The position numbers and the translations under genes are program-made. The notes under the pieces are model-generated. The model had not been told where the DNA came from. It worked only from the letters and a program-made list of their open reading frames with translations, and did no database searches. From Copromyces sp. CBS 386.78 (taxonomy: Eukaryota; Ascomycota; Sordariomycetes; Sordariales; Sordariaceae), in NCBI GenBank assembly GCA_030685235.1, contig MU839099.1, forward strand, positions 124,001-188,000: a stretch of DNA of 64,000 bases, in the 5' to 3' direction. Positions 47,301 through 57,172 of the stretch are shown one piece after another; the stretch's first letter is position 1; each line of letters opens with the position of its first letter.

Positions 47301-50300
47301 AAAGGATATTATTAATATAATTCTAAAATGCCCCGGAAGCGCTTTATAAATTAAAAAATATTATTAATAATTCGAATAAACTAAAATACATTATAAAAGC
47401 CATAAGCTATTCGTATCCCTCCTTAACGCGAATATGGTTAAAAGCGGCAATTACATCGAACTTAATAAAAATCTTAATACGATAAATTACATCGAAGGTT
47501 TCTTTAATTAGCAGTAATAAATACCATAACTTGAAGGTAACATTATTAATCCCGCGGTAATTTACATAAACGCGGATTCCTCTACCTAATTTCTTTATTA
47601 AAAGGACTAGTACGGATACTTCTAATTATAATAGCCGGATAAACTTTTTCTATAATATATTATCGATTTATTTTTTAATTACACTAAGCTCGTCGGGGTT
47701 AAAAGGGCGTCCGCAAGCGGTTAAAGATATTATTCCCGGGCGGAATTCGATTTTAAAATTATAGGAATAGTAAGGGGGAAGGGTTTTAACTCCCTTTTAA
47801 CGGAAAATATTCGTATAATACTAGTACTATCGAAGTAATTTAGCCTAAATTTATACGTTAATTTTAGGGGGTTTATTAACTTTCTCGTAAAATTTTATAA
47901 TATTTTCCGAAGTAACCTTACGTAAAATAATATTATTAACGGCGAAGTATTAATTAATAGCCTCTTCGTATTAAGGAAAATCGTTATCCGTACTAATAAT
48001 TTTAATAGAATTAGAAATTTTAATTACCTTTAAAGTAATTATATTACCTTTATTTATTAGATTATTAATCTAGCGGTACAAACTATTGCCGCAGAATTTC
48101 TTATATTTTTATCCCCTACCTATAAAGACTTTTTTAATTATGTTTAATATAAACTTATCGTTAAAGGTAAACGGGTCTAAAATACTATATTCCTCTACTA
48201 ATTAATCTTCTTCTATTATACGTCTAATATCCTCAACTATATTAACCCTTATAATATAAATAACTTAAAGGCTATATTTCTTTACTAGTTAGTTAAAGGT
48301 AGCGGTAAATAGCTCTTTAATATTATTAAAATTAATAGGACCCGTTAGAATATAGAAGTAATAAATTTAAATTCAATAATTTATAGTAATAGTACGGAAT
48401 CTTCTAACTACTTAATAAAATATTAGGACTATCCGTAGTAGAAGAGGGGGAATTACGCCGAAGGGGACAATATTAAATATAATAGTTTAGCCGGGGCCCG
48501 CTAATATTTTATTAATCGTAGAAGTTTTTAAATAGTAAATAATCCGGTTTCGAAAACAATTAAATTACTAGCGGGCTATTCGTTTTACAATTACAGAAAT
48601 AGAAATACAATAAAGGATATCCGTTCGTAATTTAATATCGGGCTCGCCCTTAGTTAGAACCTCCTTATAAATAGCCTTTTTAAATATTAAATTCATTATA
48701 TTAAAATAGTTAATTAGGCTAACTATAGGGGCTTCCCACTTAATATTAGGGATCCCCTTTAAAAAGCAGCCGCGCTTTTTATAGGCTACAATAAATTAAA
48801 GCGAATCGTAAAGCTATAAAATACTTAGCGAATAATAAACTAATTATAAGTAGCTTAGAATAATTAAATTATCTTCGGCTAGGTCGTAAATAAATAGGTC
48901 GATAATTTCGCAATAATAGTTTATCCCTATTATAAATCTTATAAAATAAATAATATTACTTTTGGCGGGGCCTCCATCGGTAAAGTAGAAGATTTTAAGG
49001 ACCGTAAACTTATAAAAGAGAAAATAATATTAATAAACGAAACGTTTATCGATAAAGCTTAAGGCGGTACAACCGTTATCGATTAGGCCTGAATAATATA
49101 TTTTATATAATCCGTCGGATAATTAAATAAAGAGGTTTAATAAATTAAAGTATTTATAACGGCTATTTATAGAAGATTTATAAATTTTAATTATATTTAG
49201 CTATATAAGGATATTCCCTTCCTCCTTCCATATTTATTTTATAGATAGTTACTTCTAATTATAATTTAATTTAGAAGTTATATATTTCCCTATTAATTAA
49301 TATAATTAATTTCATTACTTTAAATAGGGCCGACAAAACCGGGGACGTACGTAGGGACCGGAGCCTATTAATACTACGGCGCTATAGTATTATTATTATT
49401 ATTAACCGCTTAAACGTTTATAGCGTTGATTTAATATTACTAACCGTAGCCCTATTAACTATAACCCTACTAACCGTAACCGTACTAGCCCTATTAAAGA
49501 GCGGAATTATTATTACCACCCTTACTACCGCTTCTACTACCGCCCTTACCGCCGCGACCGCCGCAACTACTACGGGTAAAAGCGGGGGGATCCTTATTAA
49601 AATTAATACAATTGCAATAAATAATTGAAAAATAATTTTTACAACCGTAATAAGTATACGCACCCATTTTTATACAATATTCGAATATTTTTTAAGTGAT
49701 TATACTACGTATAGTAATATTAATAACGGATATAAAATTAAAGTCTATTATATTACCGCCCTAATTAACGGGCTACTCTACGGACGAAATAATATTATAA
49801 TTATTCGAGGAAAATAATTTATAAAATAGGTTAGCGAACTTCTTACGGTAAATATTATTTTTATAGTTCTAAACTAATAAACGGGTTATTTAGAGCTATT
49901 TACCGTAGTTATTATCGGTAAGAAGCGGGTATTAGTAAGCGATAATATTATAGACAGCCTTAATAATTTTATTACAAAGGAAATATACCTTTATAATATT
50001 TTTTATATTATATTAGTCGATAAAGATAGTAAAGCGGTCTTCGAAAACGACCTAACGTATATTTTTAATTATTTTTAGGTCATTTAATTCGCAGCGAACG
50101 ATAACGGTAAGGTTAGAATTATTATACTTAATATTAAACTTTTTAAAAAAATTTATAACAATCTTTTATTTCTACTTAATATTATTAGTTAAATATTCGA
50201 AAATATTAGCTAGCGCCGATTCGATAACTATAAAAAGGGAGCCTTCGAAATATTTAATAATGTACGAAAAACGTTTAAATTTAGAATTAAAATAAATCGG

Positions 50301-51207
50301 CTCGTTAATTTAATATAATTTGACTTTTATATATTAGGAATAGTACTTCTCCGCTTTTTCTAATAGAATAACTCTTTTACTATCGAACAGAATAATATAC
50401 GTACGTAATTGTACTAACCTATAACCACTACCGTTAACGTTCGTAATTACTATAATAAATACTTTAATATTTTAAATTTATTTAAATTAAGCGCAAACCT
50501 TATTAATAACTTTAGCATACTTATCTCTTTATTTTTAGAAAGATTTGAAAGTATTAATTTTAAAGTCGTTAAAAGATTATTTAAATTCGTCGATCCCTTA
50601 TTAGAATTCGGTATTACAATTATTCAAACGATCGATTTCTTAGTAAAATTCGGTAAAATTTTCTTTAACTCTCTAAGCGCGTAAGTAGGCTTCGATTATA
50701 TCGTTATAAATAAAACGGTTAAAGGCGAAAGTAACGTCGTAGAATATAAGGACCGAAGTAAGTACGAAAGCGTAGTCTACGGTATAAATAAAGGGAGAAT
50801 AAGTATTAGGATCGTTATCGAAATTTATAAATACCTTAGCAAAAATATTATAAATTACTTAATTCGCAGGGTTAATATCGGAAGTTTAAAGAGTTCTAAT
50901 AGCAATTACTATAATAAAATTGTTAGTAATAACCTATAGCTAGTCCGTTATTAATTACTAAATTAATATAAATATAGTAGTTTCCTTAAATATACTATTT
51001 TAATTAATAAGTAGGGAGAAAGAGATAAGGCTAATATTTATATTACTTAGTTCGAATCGTATTATTTACGACCGAATCTTTATTTACCCCGTTCGTAAAG
51101 GGTCGAATCTTTAATCGCAAATGCAATTTAAATAATCTTTTTATACTAAACGTAATATAAATCTATTTCCCTTGAGTGCGCGTAGCGCGATAATAAGTTT
51201 AATAAAT
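44365..51207 (-). pseudogene. Element B gag-pol relic
   Basis: Minus-strand order from 51207 down. A gag region comes first. A zinc knuckle at about 49600-49665 reads YTYYGCKNYFSIIYC (Tyr at expected Cys and His), followed by a Gly/Ser/Arg tail. Protease is near 49060-49100 with LIDNGCTALSFID (DNG for DSG). RT is near 47560 with GIRVYVNYRGINNV (Asn for Asp). RNase H and integrase follow. The C-terminal tail at about 44430-44710 matches the tail of A, including RRRSVRL and LLDIWVGKILFIEVINYNKILKEIELNE. Confidence 0.85.
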
Positions 51208-51429
51208 TATTACGGGGTAAAGTACTATTAGGGGTAGGGTAGGATATACATTATTATACGAAGGAGAGGAAAGGAAGGATATACGTAGAGGACTAATTAT
51301 ATAGGCGAGAGCCTTAGAAGCCAGGCCGTGCGCGCATATAACCTTATACGTAACCGTACCATAACAATGGTCATGGCACATCTAAGAGGCAGTGTAGAGT
51401 GGGCATATTATAGGCCTAATCCTGTGATA
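51208..51429 (-). repeat. 5' LTR of element B
   Basis: 222 bp; minus strand starts TATCACAGGATTAGGCCTAT and ends CCCCGTAATA. The leader beyond it matches the leader of A (CTACG[TC]GCGC...AGATAGATTTA). Confidence 0.9.
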
Positions 51430-52747
51430 GATAATTACTATCAGCGGAATTCGTAGGAAATAATATAGTATTATTAATTACGGGCATAACCCCCTTCTTT
51501 ATTAATTATAATTTCTACCCTTATATAAATATTAAACTCGTAGTAGTCGTACTATTAAAAGGTTTTTCGCTAGTATAATAGAAGGAATATATAAAGGCTA
51601 GCGAACTATTCGTTTGTTTCGAAGTTATTTAGGACTATATACGTATTTCTACAAAGAAGGTATAGGACTAGTACAAGGTTAATGCTAACGAAAATCGGTC
51701 TAATATACTGAAATACTATACTAATAATTTCGTTTTATTTAATACGATTAATTTTAATAACGGTAGGCTATATAATAAATTATCCCTACGATAGGAGAGC
51801 CCTTTTAAAGTAGATTAGGTACGATCTTATAACGTTAAATTAATTTTACCCGTTAATATAAAGTATTCGCTAGTATTCTATATTTCTATAGTAAAACTTT
51901 ATTATAAAAGCCTCCCTAATTAAGCCGACTTATAAGGCGACGTGCGAATTAATAAAGGCAAAATTATAGTTAGAATAAATAATTATAAGGAGGTAGCGGA
52001 GTAGGAGTTTAATAAATTCTTGAACTATTTCTAATGAGGAGGTAACTGTTATTAATTCTATACTATAAAGTAGAAGTATTATAATCTTACCGACGAACCC
52101 CTCGATAATATTAAAGGAATAAAGGATTTCGTTATTGTATTTTACTACGATTATTTAAATACCCCTATCCCGCTAGTAATTTAGAATTGGCTAGAAATTA
52201 AGGCTATACTTTAAGAACGAACCCTAACCCTAAAACGAAAAGCCCTAATACCCTAAATACGCTATACGGCATCGCCCGCACCCCAAATACGTTATATAGC
52301 GTCGCCCGCACCCCAAACACGCTATACGGCGTCCTTAGCCCCGCCCCCGAAACGTTCTAAACGTATTGCTAATTTAAAAGAGTAAATTAATACCGCCGTA
52401 GTAAATATTACGGCTAGCCGGGAAATACGAGGGTCCGCGATTGAAATTGTAAATCGGGAATTGGAACCCTTATTCGAAGAAGACGTAAGGAAAATAAATG
52501 AATTTTTCTATAAGGTATTTAAGAAATTAGCGGAGGTTTAGTAGGGTAAGCGGCCGTCGATAAGGAATGTGGAGGAACGATTAGAAGCTGGGACGTATTA
52601 GTAAGGTAATAACGACGTTATTTAGGCACGGTTTATAGGCGTTGAATTACGGATCGAGGAGTTAGAATAAGGGATAATCTATTATTTTATATATATATAC
52701 TAAATAGATAGTTTGAAGCTCTATAAGCTTCTTTTGTAGTGAGGTAG
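51430..52747 (+). pseudogene. Element C integrase C-terminus and tail relic
   Basis: Continues the integrase of C after element B (GNNIVLLITGITPFFINY, then KVNANENRSN and LSLR.ESPFKV, typical of Ty3/gypsy integrase ends). It then passes through a 30-bp tandem repeat and a basic RSKRIANLKE motif into a charged helical tail. A GAGGTAG purine tract lies before the 3' LTR. Confidence 0.8.
52255..52334 (+). repeat. 30-bp tandem repeat in the tail of element C
   Basis: Two full units and one 20-bp partial unit (52255, 52285, 52315) of the form AAATACGCTATACGGC... ending in CGCCCGCACCCC. In the C frame it would encode a repeated 10-residue RTPNTLYGVA-like peptide between integrase and the basic motif. 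It stays GC-rich within RIP-damaged DNA. Confidence 0.85.
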
Positions 52748-52979
52748 TATTATAGGATTACTTATAATAGCATATAGTACTGGGCACTATATAGTCGAGT
52801 CTATTGGCTATTGGCTAATAAGACCGCATGTACGTACGTACTAGTAGGCCTCGGTTTGGATCCGGGCACGGTATAGCCTGCCCTATATCCAGATTGCACT
52901 CTTCCCTCCTCTCCTTCTTTCCTTCCTCGTACAACTACGTATATCCAACTATACCCCCAACGGTGTCATCCTCGTGATA
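52748..52979 (+). repeat. 3' LTR of element C
   Basis: 232 bp; begins TATTATAGGATTACTTATAA and ends TCCTCGTGATA, followed directly by target duplication CCCTA. Confidence 0.9.
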
Positions 52980-53150
52980 CCCTATATACGTATAATACTA
53001 CGCTAATCTACCCTCCTCAATTCAAATTTTACCTATTTACCCGCAAATAATAGGATAATGTAATTTTAGCTCAGTCTAGGTCTTATACGCGACTAACGGT
53101 TCAAAGGCGTAATACAAAGGAGAAAGGAAAGAAAGAAAGAAAAATAATAA
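52980..53150. repeat. Second copy of the ~180-bp repeat, right of element C
   Basis: Begins CCCTATATACGTATAATACT and keeps CCTATTTACCCGCAAA and CTTATACGCGACT at the same spacing as the copy at 30428. Most differences are transitions. Element C's target duplication CCCTA is the first five bases of this copy, so C inserted at the start of the second unit of a former tandem pair. Confidence 0.7.
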
Positions 53151-54875
53151 AAAATAAAAATAAAAAATAAAAGAATATTTAATTTACCTTATATAATCTT
53201 CCGTTTTACAACATCTAACGTACCCTTAAAAATCAATTTAAATTTTAACCTCTAAAACCTATTTATAAATATATATAGAATTAAAGTTACTTACCGCTTA
53301 CTCTAACCGCTTCTATCAATCTTGCCTAATATAGTACTATTACCTCTAATATCGTACGTAGCGCCGTCTAGAAACTCGAATAGAATAAGGGTTTCGTCAA
53401 AATTAATAATAAATCGCTTATCAACCTATTATTTAAAAGAGGGGAAATTAATTAATAATAAAAATATTAATAATAATATAAAAAAAAATAAAACGCTTAT
53501 TTTACAGAGGGTTGGCAATTTATATATTAAACAATTAATAAATAGAATTATAAATAAATAAATATTCCTACATACGAATTTAAAAAAACTAATTATTAAA
53601 TAAAAATAATCTAATAGCCTTTTAAATAATTATCGTATAACCCGCTATATTACAATATTATAGCGACGAAAAAACCCCTTAAACTAACCGGTCGAAAACG
53701 TAAACTCCATATAAAGTAAACCGGTAACGGAATAGAAGAAATACTTAAACCTTCGTAAAAAGAAACTTATACGTATAAGCTCGCCTACTTTCCACTTTTT
53801 AATAAATTCTTCGAACAAAAACTTTTCTACTTCTAAATAGTCGGGTCAAGACGGGAAAGTTTTACTATAAATAATTTCATCCTTTTAAACCCACTACCTA
53901 ATAATAATAAAACGGAAGATCTTAAACTATTTAGCAGCATTATCGTATATCGGACGAACTTTATTATCTAGCGGAGTAAAAAAGCGTTTACTATTAAACC
54001 AATATACTTCGAACTAAGGGATATTATTACGAAGGCGAAATTACCATTAAAAATAATTATTATAAATAAGTTAATCAATAAAATAATAAAGAAGAAAATC
54101 GAATACTTTAATCTATATATTCCTAAACCATCGTATTTGAACCCGCTTAGCGGAAAGTAGTATAATATATAAATTATTCTTATACCGTTTAATAAGGGTA
54201 CGAACTTTCTTACCGGATTTCAACCGGGTAGTAATACCTTCGTAAAATTAACGGGTTTCGTTAATATCGATTAATAATAAAAAAAATATATTAATGAAAG
54301 AGGGTTCTAATAATAAAAATAAGGATAAAAGAAAATTTTAATAAAGGGGATAAAACTAATCGGCATAAATCTCCTATAAAAATCCAAATACCTATATATT
54401 TAATAAGGTAGGGAGGGAAGCTATATAATACAATATAGTAATTAGGGATAGATAATAATAAGAATTAAGAATTAATTTAAAATAGGATTTACTTTAGGAT
54501 CGGTCGGGTTTTTAACCCTACAATAGGAATCTTAAAAATCTTTATAGCAGTAAACTTAGGGGATTTAAAACTTATTTCTTTAATACTAAACTATATCGCA
54601 ATCGATAGTCTAGTATTATAATATTATTTAATTAATCTAATAATTCTAACGATATAAGGGTACGAATTAGAATCGTAAAAAGTAGTTATAAGAAGGAGGA
54701 ATAGGGTAGGGAGGCTAGGTAAGATTCTATAAAATTACTAGTACGGGGAGCTCGGCTAGCATAGTCACCTATAGTTGATCTACAATTGGCTGGCACGGCT
54801 AGCGGGGTGTAAAAGTGGGTATAATTGGGACTGACGGCCCGGCTATACTATATTGAGTTTAGTAAGGTGGGAGGG
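53151..54875. pseudogene. RIP-degraded sequence, right part of the outer transposon
   Basis: About 1.7 kb, heavily AT-rich to about 54700, then closer to normal composition. On the plus strand, 53281-53565 contains an 80-codon open stretch ending VGNLYIKQLINRI. That faintly resembles the end of the CENP-B/Tc5-type DNA-binding domain of pogo/Fot1 transposases (VGxxWxxRFxxR). This is a weak inference and the rest is unreadable. Confidence 0.35.
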
Positions 54876-54907
54876 GATAAATCCCATTTCAACGAGAATT
54901 AGCGGTA
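54876..54907 (-). repeat. Right terminal inverted repeat of the island
   Basis: Exact reverse complement of 28622-28653 over all 32 bases. Unaltered genomic composition begins directly after it. Confidence 0.95.
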
Positions 54908-57172
54908 ACAACCTCGCGCGACATCCCTGAAGGTGAGGCCGATGCCGCCGAAGACAGAAGGTACAGTGAGTGTGTGTACACTTTGGTAAGGTACCGGTCC
55001 TGGCCCACAAAATTAGGTGCGTAAATCTGTGACCGAATCCATACTAGCGGGTCTTGGTTGCCAAGATTCGGTGGATCTTGGGCACGGAGATTCCATCCCA
55101 CCGATCCCACAAATGTCAACCCAAATGGAGCCAATAAGCAGGCTTGACAGGTGCTGCTGCCGGTGTCAAAAGTTTGAAACTAACGAACGATGCTGTTTCT
55201 CACCAGAAGAACCACATTCTCTGGAATCGGAAACCACATGGCTTTCACGCATCCACCCTGTTCGCAAAGGCCCTCGGTGACAGTACCACCTCTTGACCCC
55301 GAGACTGTCACTCAGCACAGACACCTTGACCCAGTCACAGACATGGCGTGGAGAGTGAGACGAGTGTCAGCGAAACCCTCGCCGCCGCTGGCAAGGCCGC
55401 CCAACATCAGCACCCTCAAGAGCTGAACACAGGGAATGGGACCAAGAAATACTTGCTCTTGGTTTGAATGAGCAGAGGGTCCTTTATTTCAGCAACGCTA
55501 AAACCATCAAGGTTCCCCAAATTCGAGTCGTGATCGCTTCACCCACTGGTACTGCGACGTTTCGTCTTTCAAGTACCCTCTCAAATACCGCGCAGTCGCC
55601 GGCACACTGGAATGGCGATCGACAGAGCCAAAGAGCGCCATGGCAATCCAGAGCCCACACAATGAGCTTAGCGCGCCAAGCTGGGAGAGACACTTGCCGA
55701 GTCAACCATGGCTTTCTTCCTAGGGAGGGTGTCTCTGAGGGTTTGCTATGGAATCATGTTCCCCTGTCTAGTCGTCAACACCCACCTAGAATATCCATCA
55801 TCTCCGGGCCCGACAGCGACTCTCTTCTGCTATCGTCTGGCGCCATCCCCCCTGCCCTGTTCCTGGAGAAAAAGTCCTTATCTGCTGTCTTCATTTCTTC
55901 GTCATCAACTTGGCGCTCTCCTAACAACCATGTAAACACCATCCCCACAGTGCTCGACATCGACGTGGAGAAGCGTCGCTTCCACCACGCTGCCCTCTGC
56001 AAGCCATCTGCCGACCAACGAGCCAGCGCCTTGGGTTCACGGGCTGTGGACAATACCTACCCTAGACATGGCAATAGGGAGGTCCACTGGGCACATGGGA
56101 ACCGGCAAATGTGATGAAGATGGAGCTTTGGCAGAGAGATGAAACGATCTGCAATCACAGGCCCAAGTGTTATCCTCTTATACAATGGAAACTACACCAT
56201 TTTTACAGAGTATGGATATTCCTGTTCGGGCCGTTGGCCTGCCTGTCTAGAGATGTCTCTGACTCTTCTTGGCCCACTTACATTATGGTTCAAGTGTCCT
56301 CCACCCTTCACACTGTCACGGTACCTGCTGCGTGGTCCCCCTTCGACTTGCACAGTCCAGACATTCTCGGCAATGACGGAAACAGCCAAGTAGGGGCAAG
56401 CTCGTCAAGGTTGTGATTGGGCGCAGCAGACACAGAGATTTTGCGAGATAGCAGACTCACTGCATCAGAGCTGGGCGCAATGAGTGACGCTGGGAATGGG
56501 TTGGGTTGGGCTGGGATATGCATTCAGGTCTACGCAAGTGGGAATATGTAGTCCCATGTTCACACCATGTTCAGGTATCCCGCGGGATCTACACCCACTC
56601 TAACCACTTCTTGCAAAACTCATCCTGCACCATCTTGCAAATCCTAGCATCCTGGGGCTATCCTGGACATCATTTACCGAGCTGGTTTGCACACAAATGT
56701 CCGCAGAAGCAGTGATGTATCATTCATGTGCCCGTCCTCGGATGTGGCTTGTTCGACTTCTCCCACCTCTCTCGGCATCGCCCCGGGGACTACTTCATAC
56801 ATACTCCGTGCATCTCATCACATCTGTTTTTGGTTTTACATATCGTGAGCTGAGCCGCACACCATCACACTCTCTTTTACTCCTGTTACGTCCAGCTCAA
56901 GTCGCTCTTTCGTCGCTTTGCATACGGGTTCGGTTCTTAGGCTTCGGAGGATACAAAACCCACTTGGCTCGCCTACCCACTCACCACGCTCGTTTCAACA
57001 AACATCAACATCACCTACTACTGGTCGGATACCAACCCCTCAACACTACTAGATGACACTGCGCTTTAGTGGTTAAGCCTCCCACGTGTCTTGACGACAC
57101 TCCGAGTCGCTTCGACCCATATCCGTAACCCGCTCCGCTCTTCTCGACGTCGACACTACAGCATCCGACATC
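54908..57172. other. Intergenic region upstream of the RGS gene
   Basis: Normal composition resumes at 54908. A 216-codon frame (55464-56114) overlaps open frames on the other strand and has no recognisable features. The last few hundred bases contain ATGs upstream of the RGS start, which could act as upstream open frames. Confidence 0.4.

Larger units (their letters stand above)
44143..51429 (-). mobile_element. LTR retrotransposon B, same family as A, opposite orientation, inserted in element C
   Basis: LTRs of 222 bp (44143-44364 and 51208-51429) with an exact 5-bp target duplication GATAA (44138-44142 and 51430-51434). On the minus strand the reverse complement of the polypurine tract (CTATCCCCCCTT) adjoins the 44143 LTR, so that is the 3' LTR. 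It carries gag, protease, RT, RNase H, integrase and the same C-terminal tail as A. It interrupts the integrase of C. All frames are broken. Confidence 0.92.
30615..52979 (+). mobile_element. LTR retrotransposon C (Ty3/gypsy type), RIP-damaged, host of elements A and B
   Basis: Two direct LTRs of 232 bp (30615-30846 and 52748-52979) are flanked by the 5-bp target duplication CCCTA (30610-30614 and 52980-52984). Without its insertions the element is about 7.4 kb. On the plus strand it reads gag-like sequence with a Gly/Asn-rich tail, protease, reverse transcriptase, RNase H, integrase and a basic C-terminal tail. The order, with integrase last, is that of Ty3/gypsy elements. Every frame carries stops, mostly TAG at expected Trp codons, so it is dead. 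Confidence 0.92.
28622..54907. mobile_element. AT-rich, RIP-damaged island bounded by perfect inverted repeats: outermost DNA transposon with nested insertions
   Basis: The island is 26,286 bp and sharply more AT-rich than its flanks. Its two ends are identical 32-bp inverted sequences (28622-28653 and 54876-54907). Each begins with TA, which is the likely target-site duplication, leaving 30-bp terminal repeats. This is the form of Tc1/mariner/pogo-type transposons. The autonomous or non-autonomous parent would be about 3.7 kb once the nested elements are removed. The first and last 200 bp are less AT-rich, and the terminal repeats keep CpA/TpG sites that RIP would attack. Which transposase the parent carried is not clear. 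Confidence 0.8.

Noticed and set aside
53322..53561. 79-codon frame as a functional gene
   Set aside because: It lies in RIP-damaged DNA with stops on both sides; at most a faint transposase relic.
28622..54907. Centromere or inserted mitochondrial DNA as explanation for the AT-rich block
   Set aside because: Inverted-repeat ends, LTRs, target duplications and readable gag-pol relics explain it as nested transposons; no mitochondrial genes are seen.
28622..54907. Starship-type giant mobile element
   Set aside because: No tyrosine recombinase gene or cargo genes were found, and the perfect inverted ends with TA fit a DDE transposon better.
28622..54907. CRISPR-like array among the repeats
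   Set aside because: Repeats are LTRs, inverted ends or short coding tandem repeats, and the organism is a eukaryote.
55464..56114. 216-codon plus-strand open frame
   Set aside because: Overlapping frames on the other strand, biased composition, no domain, no splice support.
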